This document shows positions 9,795 through 21,898 of a stretch of DNA of 64,000 nucleotides, in pieces. The notes beneath the pieces are model-generated. The model saw only the letters and a list, made by a program, of their open reading frames with translations. It was not told where the DNA came from and did no database searches. This stretch comes from Nelumbo lutea (lineage: Eukaryota; Streptophyta; Magnoliopsida; Proteales; Nelumbonaceae), in assembly GCA_022828595.1 (NCBI GenBank), contig JAKGHH010000004.1:86146270-86210269 (forward strand). Reading direction: 5' to 3'. Within the stretch, counting starts at the first letter, position 1. Every line of letters starts with the position of its first letter. A program made the translations under genes and the position numbers.

Positions 9795-10616
9795 TTTGCC
9801 TTTCAAGCATCATGTTGAAGTTTTATATAATACCAAAATCAATGTCCTACAATCTGATTGGGGTGGAGAATACCAAAAACTTTCTCACTATCTAGACTCT
9901 ATCGGCATCACTCACAGACTCACATGTCCTCACACACATGAACAGAATGGCTCAATTGAATGGGAGCATCGTCATGTAATTGAAGCTACTATGTCTCTAT
10001 TGGCCTCCTCGTCGTCTCATTTTCCTTCTGGGCCGATGCTGCCCTCACAATAATCTACTTGATTAACCAACTTCCGACTAATACATTGAATGACAAATCT
10101 CCTTTTGAAGTTCTCTTCGGCTCCTCTCTTGATTATATCTTACTCAAGGTCTAGGTCTTTGGATGTGCATGCTATCTCTTGCTCCGAACCTTATAACCGG
10201 CACAAGTTTGATTTTTTATAAAGCAATGCATTTTTCTCGATTACAATGACAAACATAAAGGTTATCAGTGTTTGCATCCTCCAAAGGGACGAGAGTTTAT
10301 TTCATGGCATGTATCTTTTGATGAACATCTATTTCCAGGGATGACTACAGCTACTTCGTCTGCTTCTCTCTCACCATCTGGGGTTTATATCCAGTCTCCT
10401 ACTTTGGTCGGAACTGCACCCAAACATTCTGAACCAGCGGTTCCCTCATCACCACCTTCGATTCACTCATCTAGCTCTCATTCAACTGGTGCTGCTCCCA
10501 CTCCACCAACGACCAGTGACCAGCCTGATTCACTGCCTGTCTCGGATGTGTCTTCCTCCCCCGGTCTGCAACCCGACGTGCCCCATTGGGACAGCAAAGA
10601 CTTTAATGCATACTAA
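9795..10616 (+). pseudogene. Copia integrase, second part, broken
   Basis: PFKHHVEVLYNTKINVLQSD continues into GGEY (second catalytic Asp in QSDWGGEY) and HTHEQNGSIE (catalytic Glu), the copia integrase core. A shift after about 10,050 moves the frame. From 10,272 the frame reads HPPKGREFISWHVSFDEHLF, the copia integrase-RT linker motif, then a Ser/Pro-rich tail. No reverse transcriptase follows. DNA-integration function is lost. Confidence 0.7.
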
Positions 10617-11847
10617 GCTCTTGGGGAATCCTTCTGGTACATTGGCGCCCACTGAGCGGTTGGTGGAAATAATGGATTTAAATAAATTATCAACAATGAA
10701 GCAAAAAAAAAAAAAAAACATCAGACAAGTTCCAGTCTTCGGTGGGGTAAGTTGTTGGGTTGTCTAAAACTTTAAATAGTGGATTTAAACAGATGTGAAT
10801 GAGGTAAGTTATTGAGGCTACTTGATTAAAATGTATTATTGAAGTAGAGCAAGCATGGGATAACTAATATGCGTCCTCAAAATTTAATGCCAAATAATGG
10901 ACCTAATGTTTGTCCTGATCGATGAGACTGTAGTTCAAGTCTGGCCCGCTCTGCTCCAATTGGGGCAGTTTTTTTTTTTTTTTTTTTTTTTTTTTCTTGT
11001 TCATTGAGTTTAGGGTAGGTTTTAGGGAAACCCAAAACTTTGGTGATTGAAAATGGGGCAAAGATGGTATTTATCCACTCTATCTAAAGCCAGTCAAGCC
11101 AAGAATTCGTCCCAATAGATAATACATTATAATATGTGTACATATAAAATAAGTTTTATACACATATTATAATGTATATGATATGTTATTCTCAAAAAAG
11201 GTATAAGAATGGTTGAGACAGGGTGGGGCAAATTCGAGGATCCTCATTCCCGGTAAAGATGGGGATGGGGCATTTTCACCCCCGTTGGGTTATAGGCACG
11301 GGTGGGGGATAGGGTGTGGTTCATGTGTTTTGGGTCGTCAACCAGTCCTGTGCCCCTGCCTCACTACATTGCCATTCCTAAGTAGAAGACCTTATGAATC
11401 AGCAATAAAATGAAGGGTTGGAACTTGAGAGAAAGAATCAAAGATGATGAGTTGCCTCTCCTTTGCCCTTAGCATCATACTTCTCAAATGGTGGTTATTG
11501 ATTAGGTTTATGGTTCAAAGTGTTGATATGCCTCTGTGTATCGGCATAGATGTATTGGTACTTTGAACCATGCAGAAATATGTTTTTTTTTTTTTTTCTA
11601 ATTTGATTTTTGAATAATTTAATACCTATATTTATCATTAAAACCTAGTGGAGTCTCCAAACACCTGTAAACAGATATATTGAGACCCAACAGATACAGA
11701 TACGATACAATACGTCCAATCAATTTTTTGAACCTTGGTTAGGTTGGGTCAAGTGGCTGATGACTATGAAGCCACACTCCATGCCATTTCCGATTCCATA
11801 TGTACGTATAAAGTTTTTAAGATCACCAATTAAATAAAATTAATTTA
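10617..11847. other. Intergenic, low-complexity and relic sequence
   Basis: No gene seen. It contains a poly-A run (about 10,703), a poly-T run (10,972-10,995) and a partial GGGGATGGGG-type MITE relic at 11,205-11,340 related to the elements at 14.3 and 54.8 kb. From 11,515 to 11,745 there is a relic with TGGTTCAAAGT and TTTGAACCTTGG ends, like the 36.6-38.4 kb element. Confidence 0.5.
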
Positions 11848-12069
11848 GGGTCTGTTTGGTACCATTGGCATTTCAAGTATAAATACTATCACATCATATT
11901 TGATTAGAAAAGTCATAAAACACTTCACGTGAAATCTGTGCTAGGGTGTTCCATGAAACATCCTACCATGAAAAACAAAGTCTCAAACAGGATATGATTC
12001 AAGTACAAACATTAATGATATTTTGCTACATGAAACATGGATCAATGACGTCTCAAACCAAACACAACC
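11848..12069. mobile_element. Tourist-like MITE, 222 bp
   Basis: The ends are GGGTCTGTTTGGTA and, in reverse complement, GGTTGTGTTTGGTT. TTA flanks both sides (11,845-11,847 and 12,070-12,072), the PIF/Harbinger target duplication. Non-coding. Confidence 0.65.
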
Positions 12070-13021
12070 TTAATGTATTATAATAATAAAATTAGGATGT
12101 TTAACTATCTTAATCAACGTGGTTAGAATGTTCAAATCAACTCCTACCTCTGATTAAATCCAGTAGCGCCCCGGAGAAGGCAAAGAAACATGGGATGTTG
12201 TTGGCTTTGCGTTGCTGATTGCATTACACGACGCATGAGAATAAACCATGAACAAGTCTCACACATACTCATGTCACATGCAATTCTATTCTACTCTTCA
12301 GCTGACGTCCCTGGGGTATGTATGGGTTGGGATTTTGGGCAGGAACACCATGTCAGCACACATAATATTCATGCGTCGTGTTTCCGTGCTAGGGACCGGA
12401 TCTAATAGGCACAACATATGTAAATACGTTAAATGAACATTTGATAATTATTTTGACAATTGTCAAAAATGGGTTTTAATCATTTTTAAGGGTGGGGGTG
12501 AGGGTATTTTAAGGGATAGGTGTAAAAAAAATTTTCAAATACTCATTAGACGTGCTTACAATATTGTGCCTACCTGATCCCAATTGACCCACGCCACACA
12601 TCAACCTCACATGGTGGTAAGTACTATTGAGTTCGCTAGCTCTTTTGATTGCCTTTGTTGAATTGTAGATTTTAGAGCCCTAACCATTCACGTTTCTATC
12701 TCTAGTAACTATTGTTTAATCCGCCCTAGTTTCCTGATTTGATCGGAAGAAATCAAGCTCCAATTTTCAAAAATATTGGGCGTAAATTTCTTTTTCAATC
12801 AAATCAGCTTTTCTGTAAGTTATTATTTTGAGAAAAACCTATGATGCCCCGAAGACATCGTACTGGATGAGTTTTGACCTTTTTTTTTCAATCTATTAAA
12901 ATTCATCTATCAATTTTGATATACATGATTGATTGCTACATTTATGATACAGGTTGAATGGTCACAAGTTTTTCACATACCATGTTTTCTAGTATCATAG
13001 TTGAACCCTTTATAAGAGATC
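12070..13021. other. Intergenic, no gene seen
   Basis: No reading frame, splice-linked coding region or RNA gene was recognised here. Confidence 0.45.
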
Positions 13022-13420
13022 AAGGGGTGTTCATTGTACGATTCAAACTACAAAACCAAATTAAACCAAATATATATATGGTTTAATTTGGTTTTGTAGT
13101 TTGAAATATACCAAATGTATAAAATTAAAAGTATATAATAAATTCTATAATTTTATAATAAAATAAAAATTTTAACTTTTAATATTTTAGGGGTGTTATT
13201 TGGGCTTTTTAGTTGGATTAAAGCAAATAAAATCATAGGATGGCCCAAAGTCCCCAAATTGTATTTAAAACCACACTAAACGGTAATAAAATGGTTTGAG
13301 CTGCTTTGCTTTTCATTTCAAAATGATTTGGTTGGTCTAGAAATTTCTCAAACTGCAATTTATTTTGATTTTATTTGAAATATTTTCCAAACTGTACAGA
13401 ACCAAATCATGAACACCCCT
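13022..13420. mobile_element. hAT-like MITE, about 400 bp
   Basis: AAGGGGTGTTCATT at the left and CATGAACACCCCT at the right are inverted repeats. The flanks AAGAGATC and AAGAGAGA resemble an 8-bp target duplication. Just inside the left end ACCAAATTAAACCAAAT faces ATTTGGTTTTGTAG around a short TA core, which makes an additional hairpin (about 13,045-13,105). Confidence 0.55.
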
Positions 13421-14298
13421 AAGAGAGAGCATGGTGAATGTGAGGTCCACTGACAATGGAAGGCCTGCATTTAACAGATTTGATCTCATATGGAGAGACA
13501 CCAAGTGATCATCTCAACAATTTGGTCATTGGCCAGCGTAACCTTGCAAAATTGATGTAGAAAGAGAATTATTTTTTCATCCGGGCGAAGAATCACTGGT
13601 TCAACCATCCCAACCAAATGAATCAATTAATGATATCATAATTAAATAGTAAATATATTAAAATATAAAAAAATATAAAAAAATTAAACATATCTCTAAT
13701 ATTATATATTTATTTTATCAAATAAAAGTAAATATGATAAATAAAAAGCACTTTTATTAATAATATGGAAATTAATAAATGAAAATTAAAACTAAAAAAA
13801 GAAAAAACTGAAAGAAAAGAGAACTAATATTTAAGCCGTGACCCACTGACAGGGTTAAACCATCAACAGTTCAATCGACTGAATCACAAAATCATTAACT
13901 GAATCAATAGTTTTTTTAAGGAAAATTAGTAATTTGAAAATAAAATTAATTGAGCCAGAATTGCAACCAAATAATTGAGTCAACCAATTTTATCACAGGT
14001 TGAAAACGTTGTTCACAAGAGGACTGAGAAGATGAGCACCACCAACAACAATATCAGGAGCAATAGATGAAGCAAGCATTTATGCTTTCTGAGAGCCGTT
14101 TCACATTATCAGCATACTTCAGTTACCATTGCGTCAAGTGGACATTTTGACAGTTTTGAGTGAATAAGATTTTAAGATGGCCGTCTGATAAAGGTAGAAG
14201 TATTTACTACTTTTGTTTTTATTTTTTGTATTCATTATTAAAGGCCTAACTAGTCCTAATTAGTCGATTCATGACCAAAGGATTCAAGCGGTTTAACT
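13421..14298. other. Intergenic with degenerate MITE relic
   Basis: No gene. Between 13,575 and 14,000 words such as CTGGTTCAACCATCC and CCATCAACAGTTCAATCG suggest a decayed copy of the GGTTTTNAAAAC MITE family, interrupted by an AT-rich block. Confidence 0.4.
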
Positions 14299-14771
14299 TA
14301 GGGATAGCAGTTTTTCCCATTTTTTCAATTCTCGTGGCAATTCGCCTCAAATGGGATGCAAATGGGGATGATTTTTCCCAGTAGAGATAAGGATAGGGAA
14401 ATTTTCATTCCCGTTGGCGGGGATAAGGTAGGGATGGAAAGAGCATTCCCTGCCCCACTCCGTGGGATCTCCACTAATATATATGTACGCATATGTTTAT
14501 ATATGTATATATGTATACATACGTCTATATATTAATATTTTAAAAATATGACAATATATTTGAATCTTTTCTAATATAATTTTAAGTTTTAATTATTTTG
14601 TTTTTTTAATTAAATAAAAAATAAAAATAAAATGATTAATATCATAAAAAATCATGGAGATCCCCATAAGGATAGGGATGGGAATAACCTTGTCCCCATT
14701 AGCGGGCATGAGGATGGGGATGGGGGTGGAGAAAGGTTCTTCATCCCTACCCTGCCATGTTGTCATTCCTA
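14299..14771. mobile_element. hAT-like MITE with GGGGATGGGG interior, copy 1
   Basis: The left end is TAGGGATAGCAG and the right end in reverse complement is TAGGAATGACAACATGG. The flanks GTTTAACT (14,291-14,298) and GTTTAATA (14,772-14,779) match at 6 of 8 positions. The subterminal regions are rich in GGGATGGGGATG words; the middle is AT-rich. A related copy lies at 54.8-55.2 kb and a relic at 11.2 kb. Confidence 0.6.
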
Positions 14772-15386
14772 GTTTAATATTTGAACCAAATCCTTACAAG
14801 ATCAGATTCAGCCCTCACAAAAGGATGGATACTCACACTGTACTCAACCACTCGCAACTATACATTGAAAATATCTCGTTGAGAATGAAAGCATTCAAAT
14901 TCAGAGATATTCTCAGTGCAAGTTTCAAGTGATTGAGAACTTGTGACAGTATTGGTAACATATCCCTACCCGAGATATTGCTAATGTGTGACCGTAACAC
15001 CTTGTTGGTAAAATGTTGGTAGCATGTCCAGATATCATCATCACGTGATCAAAACAGTGAAAACTATACACAATCCCTCAATTATAAGTTATGTGGGTGT
15101 ATGCTATAAAAATGAATTATAACCATACAACCCTCTTTATATTGACTTGCGTGCCACTTTATAACTCTAAGTCTCACTTAATAAACTCAATTCCCATGAA
15201 ATGAGTGCTAACGTTTTCCCATACCTTATGCTTCTCACATGCCAATATAACCCCTTAGCAAATATAAAATAAAATAAAAATAATGTTAGTTTTCATTTTA
15301 TGACCGGCATGTCCTTCGATTGGAGAGTTTGCAAATTCGTGCTTAAATTGTACTATCAGCTTTCGGGGCATGAATATTCTATGCAT
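14772..15386. other. Intergenic, no gene seen
   Basis: No coding region, RNA gene or repeat family recognised. Confidence 0.4.
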
Positions 15387-15647
15387 AGTTTTTAAAACTG
15401 GATTGGACTGAATGGTCGGATCAGAAAAATTGGGAATTAGTTAGGTGATTGGTTTTGTTTTACCTCAAAATTGTTATTTCTCCAAAAAACCGTTGATTTA
15501 GTTAATAAATCGTTGATTCGAGTGGTTGAACCGTTTAATGGTTTGGCCGATTTTTATTTTTTTTTCAAAACAAGTTGTCCGTCCAATTTCAACAATTGGA
15601 CCGTTCTACCCGAAAAACAGACCCCTGACCATTTGATTTTAAAAACC
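15387..15647. mobile_element. MITE copy b, GGTTTTNAAAAC family
   Basis: Left AGTTTTTAAAACTGGATTGG and right (reverse complement) GGTTTTTAAAATCAAATGG. The interior has CGTTGATTTAGTT and GGTTGAACCGTTTAATGG, shared with the copies at 1.2, 36.0 and 49.8 kb. Confidence 0.55.
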
Positions 15648-17365
15648 TTGGTTCCATGTATGGATATGCACAATTTTTGCTTTTAATAAATCCCATCTCT
15701 TCACCATTTTGGGATGACAAAACAAAGCTACTACAATATCAGCCAAACAATATGATTTTGCCAGTGCATCAGTTGTTTATAATTTTCAAAAACAAAACCA
15801 AACATGTAGGTGGAGATGGTGACCTGGTCTAAGGTTCTTCAATGGTTTGACCCTTTCACCGGATAAACCACGGACATCTGGGTCTGGTTTCGACTTGGAG
15901 TGAAGTAGTTGAGACATTTGAGTGTTAGCTTTTAAGAAAAATAAAAAGTTTAATTTTATGAATTTAATTTTACAGCCAACCACTCCTTTGTTAGGGATGG
16001 ACGAAGTCATGAAATTTTCGTGATATCAATGTGTCTGTTTGTTCTTCTTTTTTCATACATACATACATACTTTATATATATATATATATATATATTTTCC
16101 TCTGGTAGAGCTTTTTGATGTGCATATTAATCTATTTTACAGTTGGAGGAGTAAGGACCATTTACCTCTCTTTTTTATTAGTGAGTAGACCTACACCTAC
16201 TACTTCGACTTCGAGTCTGGAACAGCGAAGATACGTTACCTTCCACACACAGTGCTCAGTAGTCACTAGTCAGTACTGAGTTATCCCCAGTTTGGCAATT
16301 CCTCGTTTTGCTGCTGAACTGCGATATTTTCTTAACTTTAACAAGGTAACAGAATCCAAGCGGACCTACAAGTCAAACGTTTCCATCCATGAAATGTGAT
16401 CTTTATCAGGAGATGGAGATGTTTTTAATACACGGTCAGGATGTGCTGTAGGGCAAAAATGTGATCTTTATTCAGTGGGCCGTGAATATATAGGCTCCAT
16501 ATACATGGACCCAAAATCATTTAATTTCTCACTGTGGTCCCATACTTTTTCACTGACATGAGGCATTACCATTGGTTCCACGAGTCCAGATCTACTGCCA
16601 ACAAAACAAGTTCCAATACTCTACCAACATCATCTAACACCACACATCTCGTACATTAATAGGGTGCTGAACGTGTTTTGTTGGTAGGAGATCCTAACTC
16701 TGGCTCTGCAGCCTGCTGAACATCTATCGAGTTAATCCGAATTCAAACTCGTGTATTCAAAGAAGTTAAACAAACGGGGCCTCAGTCCCACCATCATCAG
16801 TGGAACCCAGCTCTGGTTTATGAAACTGGCTGTATAGTTGCAGTGATATGATTGGAGGAGATAAACTTGGTGTACCGTTTTCAGAAAATGAGTAGTTTCC
16901 TAAGTCCTCCACTGCTGATTATCAGAAGAAAACAACCTTGAGTAGTAGTCTCCTGAAAAAAAAAAAATGCTGCATGGTCATGCCATGTCTAGCTAGCTGT
17001 TTCAGGCCAAAAAGAGGTGTGTATTAAGAGAGAGAGAGAACTCTTAGTTTTGTCTTGTTTTGTCGTGGGGTGGGGAATGGGGTAGGCCGTAGGAGCCCAT
17101 CTGATCTGATCTCAAGTGTTGCCTCCAATCTCCATGTATATGAGTTGGAGCACCTTGTCATTTGATGGACTCAGCAGGACTCCTCATTCCTCAATCTCTT
17201 CTTCTCTCTCCAAAATTGTTATTGTTGATCCTCTCTCTTCTTCAACTTCCCTCTCCCTCTCTGGCTGCCTTTAAAATGGACAGCAGAAACTGAGAAAAGC
17301 TATAGAGAAGATATAATAGTCTACAGAGAGAAAATAATTATAACAAGAGCCAATAGAAACAGAGA
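15648..17365. other. Upstream region of the WNK gene
   Basis: Non-coding. It contains ATAC repeats followed by a TA microsatellite (16,055-16,096), a GA run at about 17,029 and a CT-rich leader (17,190-17,265) directly upstream of the WNK start. The pyrimidine-rich leader is compatible with a 5' UTR. I cannot place a TATA box with confidence. Confidence 0.45.
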
Positions 17366-20300
17366 ATGAATGGTCTTTCACCCGTAGAGCCAAATTACTC
17401 TGAGTTTGTTGAAGTTGATCCAACTGGAAGATATGGCCGGGTATTTCTCCTTTTAACTTTCTGATTCTCAGTTCCTATGTTGCCGAGGTTATTTTTCCTT
17501 TTTATTTCATAAATCAGTTTGCTGAAGTCTGGTCTGGTTTTCATTTTCACTTTCATTTTTGTTTAGTACGACGAAATCCTTGGCAAAGGAGCTTCCAAGA
17601 CTGTGTATGATTCTCTCTATCCCCAAATTTTCTGTCTTAGCCATTTCAGATGTTTTCAAAAGCGAAACTCTTAATGAGGTCTTCGGAATGGCTCTTTGAT
17701 CATTCTTCGTTGTGTGCCTGTTTTTTTGGTGGATTTCTTGATGCAGTTACAGAGCCTTTGATGAGTACGAAGGTATCGAAGTTGCTTGGAACCAGGTCAA
17801 GCTTTATGATTTCCTGCAGAGCCCAGAAGACCTTGAGAGGCTCTACTGTGAAATCCATTTGCTCAAGACCCTGAAGCACAAAAACATCATGAAGTTCTAC
17901 ACTTCCTGGGTTGATACCGCGAAGAGGAACATAAACTTTATTACCGAGCTGTTCACCTCTGGGACTCTCAGACAGTAAGTGCTCAATGATTTTCTGGTGT
18001 CGTTTCATTTTTCTGGGTTGATTCGGTGGTGGGTCATTGAGATTTGAGATGCGTTCATTTCTTTTCCATATTAATTTTTTCCCCATCGCTTTTGGTAGGT
18101 ATAGGCACAAGCACAAGAGGGTTAACATTAGAGCAGTGAAGCATTGGTGTAGACAGATCTTGAGAGGACTTCTCTATCTCCATAGCCATGATCCTCCAGT
18201 GATCCACAGAGATCTCAAGTGTGATAATATATTTATCAATGGGAACCAAGGGGAGGTCAAGATCGGTGATCTCGGCCTCGCCGCCATCCTCCGCAAATCC
18301 CATGCCGCTCGCTGTGTTGGTAAGTTGACTGTTTAACCCATTTATGAAATACTGTCAATAACCCCCCACCCAAAAAAAAAAAAAAAACAAAAAAAACAAA
18401 AAGAGAAATCCCCATTTTATTTTAAGATCTTGTAAGCTAAAAGAGATTGGAACAAACACAATGAGCCATTTCTGATTTCGAGTGCCCCTTATGTTTTGTA
18501 ACCCATTTATGGAGTTTAATTGATTGAGAGAGTCAGAGAGAAGTAGAGAACAATTCAGTTTGAAGTTTTATATATAGTTTTCTGGGGTATCTTAACTCAG
18601 GCACACCAGAGTTCATGGCTCCAGAGGTGTATGAAGAGGAATACAACGAACTAGTTGATATTTATTCTTTTGGGATGTGCGTACTGGAGATGGTCACATT
18701 TGAATATCCATACAGTGAATGCACTCATCCTGCTCAGATCTACAAGAAAGTCATCTCTGTAAGAACCATTAATATTGCCTTCCTCTGCTTCTTGATCTCC
18801 GGTCTACCACCATTTACATTTTTTTCCCGTTTTCTATAGGGGAAGAAACCAGATGTCCTGTACGAAGTAAAGGACCTTGAAGTGAGACAATTCGTAGAGA
18901 AATGCTTGGCCACAGTGTCTCGGAGGCTCCCGGCGAGGGAGCTTCTGAAGGACCCTTTTCTCCAAATTGACGATTGTGAGTCTGATTTGAGGCCATTAGA
19001 ATGCTCAAGGGACGATGTGGGTCCTCTCCTTAGGCAGCCTCTTTTCGATCTCCATAACATTTATAACTCCTGGATCAATGATTACTCCTATGATATCAGT
19101 TACGTTTCAGAGAATGAATGGAGTTACCACCCTGAGGAGATTGAACATGGTGGGATTGAACTGTTCACTTATCAAGAAGATGAGCAATCTGCCAACGTTG
19201 ACATCACAATCAAGGGGAAGAAGAGAGAGGATGGTAGCATATTTTTGAGGCTCAGAATTGCAGATAAAGAAGGTCAGAAATCCAAGTACTTGTTCTTTTC
19301 GTTTGCGTTCCTATAATTCCCAGAACCATCACATGGTTTGCAGTACAAAACAATTTTCAGTGTTGCAAATCTATCTGCAGGTCGCATCCGCAACATCTAC
19401 TTCCCCTTCCACATAGAGACTGATACAGCACTCAGTGTTGCCACGGAAATGGTTGCTGAGTTAGATATTACTGACCAAGACGTGACCAAGATAGCAGATA
19501 TGATCGATGGGGAGATTGCATCCTTAGTGCCAGAGTGGAAGCCAGGACCAGGCATAGAAGAAGGCCCCTGTTTTCAAAGTGCAACCTTCTGTCAGCATTG
19601 TGCCTCTAATGTTTCCTCCACTGGTTCTCTCCTGGAATATCTCTCCTTGAATAATCCAGGTGCCAACTTGCAAGTACTTCAGTGTTCTCAACATGGGTGT
19701 GCTGCTATGCATGGTCGGTTCGAAGAGATCACATACCAGATGGAGGAGTCAGAGCACTGTGTTACAGAAGGTGCACCAGTGGTATCAAGCCCATCAGATG
19801 GCCTGCAGAATGCAGATATTTGGGCTCAGCATGAAATCGCTCAGTTAAGTTCACATGGATCTGGAGGCATGCACTTTCATGAGTACGAAAATTTGGATCA
19901 GTCAATCTCTGCCAACAGTGAGAGAATAATAGATTTGGAGAATCAAATTGTGTCTGATCCAAGAAACTCGAGGCAACAATCTCCTTCATCTGTTCCTTCT
20001 TCTCCTTGTGCCTTATCGGAAAGCCATGACAATGATGTTAGGCAGGAATTGAGATGGATCAAAGCAAAGTATCAGATGGAGCTGAGGGAGCTTAGAGATC
20101 ATCAATTGGGTCTTAATTCTAAATCTTCAACTTTAGCCCCAGGTCTTGAGAGCAAGCAACAAAGAAATGACAATGGAATTACATGTCATTCAGTTTCAAC
20201 CACGATAGATGGAGACACTAATGAATTTACCTCGAAATCTTTTGCCTCCAGTAAGGATTTTACTTCATATTTCCCCATTCATGTTCAGAAGATCTGCCCA

Positions 20301-20441
20301 CAGTCGGAAACCCAAAGGGCCCGACATAATGAGGCGACGAACAACAACTCCAGTCCTGATCGAATGGCCGCAACAAAGAGTTTCTACACTGGATCACTGC
20401 TTCCATACCTGTATTCACAGGACGAAATCCCTTCCAGTTGA
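17366..20441 (+). CDS. WNK: WNK (with-no-lysine) protein kinase, 7 exons, 737 aa
   Basis: Serine/threonine kinase of the plant WNK family, cytosolic, acting in ion, osmotic and flowering-related signalling in known relatives. Exons: 17366-17440, 17567-17604, 17747-17974, 18099-18319, 18601-18758, 18840-19272, 19381-20441. All introns are GT-AG, phases are continuous, and the stop is TGA. The kinase domain is about residues 25-285. The loop [10 protein letters not shown] has Lys36 in the glycine-rich strand, and the usual VAIK lysine is Asn53 (EVAWNQV), the defining WNK arrangement. Further motifs are HRDLKCDN (150-157), DLGL in place of DFG (171-174) and GTPEFMAPE (188-196). An OSR1-C/PF2-like domain (about 358-420: [21 protein letters not shown]) follows, then a Ser-rich tail with a coiled coil at about 604-630 ([18 protein letters not shown]). 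Start: first ATG in the leader, matching the MNG... beginning of plant WNKs. It appears intact. It most resembles the AtWNK1/2/3/9 group, but the exact orthologue is not settled. Confidence 0.93.
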
Positions 20442-20760
20442 TGCCGTTGACGTTTAATTCTGTAAGGCCCTCTTTGATAATTTGGTTGTTTCACCAAGGT
20501 CACTCGCCCACACAAGCTGTATATTTTGCTTAATAATTTGTTACTAGGCTTTAACTGACACCTCTATCTCTCCATTGTTGGGGAAAGGCCGAATGGAGGT
20601 TATGAGTCCCTGTAATTATGAGAAAATATGTAAATTTTTACAGCTTGTAGAATCCCCAATTGTGAATTTGTGATCACTTGGATGAAACGCGTCCTTGTAC
20701 ATTACCCATTTACCTTGAAGGGCAATAAAAAGGTTTTTATTTTTTTTTCTTTTTTACTTC
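20442..20760 (+). other. WNK 3' UTR
   Basis: A T-rich trailer follows the stop codon. A canonical AATAAA at about 20,724-20,729 is followed by a T-rich block, giving a plausible polyadenylation site near 20,745-20,760. Confidence 0.5.
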
Positions 20761-21647
20761 ACAAACGCAGACAGACACAAATAGAGAATTAGAGATGGAG
20801 AGATCATAGATGAGGGGAATAAATGTATAAAGAATTACAACTTGAGGTACTCTGAGGAATTGAATTATTTTGACTAGTCAGTCAGTCCTGGATTCGCCAA
20901 GGTCAAGAGGTACTATGCCATGAGCCAGTCACCATACTCTAAATTCTGACCTCAGACCAACAGTATGGTGCACCATAACGTCGTACCTGCTGCCCTAACC
21001 CTTGACACAATCTGGATGCTTTAGTTTGATGGACGGACAATGGACCAAACACCACACCCCATAAGAAATTTTCATTACTGGATCAGTTAATAAATGAAGT
21101 CAATGTACCACAGGAAATCTACTGAACCGATCTTTATGCCATAAGCCATCCAAGTATCCATCAGACGGCCTTTCAAACTCCAGTTGCAGGATCCAGATTG
21201 TTCAATGTCTGTTGTTTACGGATGAAGTCTTAAACTAATTAGGCAAAAAAAAAAAGGTCATTAGAAGTTTCCACGCACTATAGTATTGAGAGTGACGGAT
21301 GTGATTGAAGGTGACTGAGAAGGCAAATTTTTAATTGACTAGTCCATGTTTAATGGTAGTCATCAGTTAATTAACAAATCAATGGTGGAGGAAGACGGGG
21401 TTTGAATATTTGAATAGTGAGTTAGCTGGGTTTGTTAGAATGGAGGACGGAAAGATGATGCTCTCTTTGAATGTTTGTGATTTGTAAACTGAGAAGCTTT
21501 TTGTGCTTTATGAAACTTCTCACATTAATAATGTGATCTTGATGATGATTACAATGTGAACCTGCTTTGTCATGCCTGCACGAAACATCTTTAAATACAT
21601 GTATCAGAACCTTTATGAAACAATACGATATGCCCAATACTCTGGAA
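20761..21647. other. Intergenic, no gene seen
   Basis: No coding region, RNA gene or recognised repeat. Confidence 0.4.
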
Positions 21648-21898
21648 TAGGGGTGAGGGTGATCATTTGGTTTTTTTGGTTAGAAACCGAATCAAATAAA
21701 TCGAAATTTTGAAAACTAAACTAAAAAAATAAAACCAAAACCGAATTTTAGAAAAACCGAAATAACAAAGTTTGATTTATTTGATTTATTCGGTTAATCG
21801 AATTTTTAATTCTAAAAACCGAAATATTTGAAAATCGAATTAATCGAACCAAATAATGGTTCAATTTTTTGGTTTTAACCAAATAATGCTCACCCCTA
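21648..21898. mobile_element. hAT-like MITE, 251 bp
   Basis: TAGGGGTGAG at the left and, in reverse complement, TAGGGGTGAGCATTATTTGG at the right. The interior is full of CCGAATC/GAATTAATCGAACC words. The flanks do not show a clear 8-bp duplication. Confidence 0.5.

Larger units (their letters stand above)
5510..10616 (+). mobile_element. Decayed Ty1/copia retrotransposon, interrupted
   Basis: The order LTR, primer site, gag, CCHC knuckle, protease, integrase is Ty1/copia. The element is split by a nested Tat element (7874 to about 9794). Copia sequence reads KSDV immediately before the insertion and resumes at about 9795 with the PFKHHVEVLYN stretch of integrase. Reverse transcriptase, RNase H and the 3' LTR are not visible, so the right side is truncated somewhere after 10,616. 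Many stops and shifts make it non-functional. Confidence 0.75.

Noticed and set aside
21100..21420. Possible extra exon of the WNK gene downstream
   Set aside because: The WNK frame closes with a proper stop at 20,441 and a polyadenylation signal follows.
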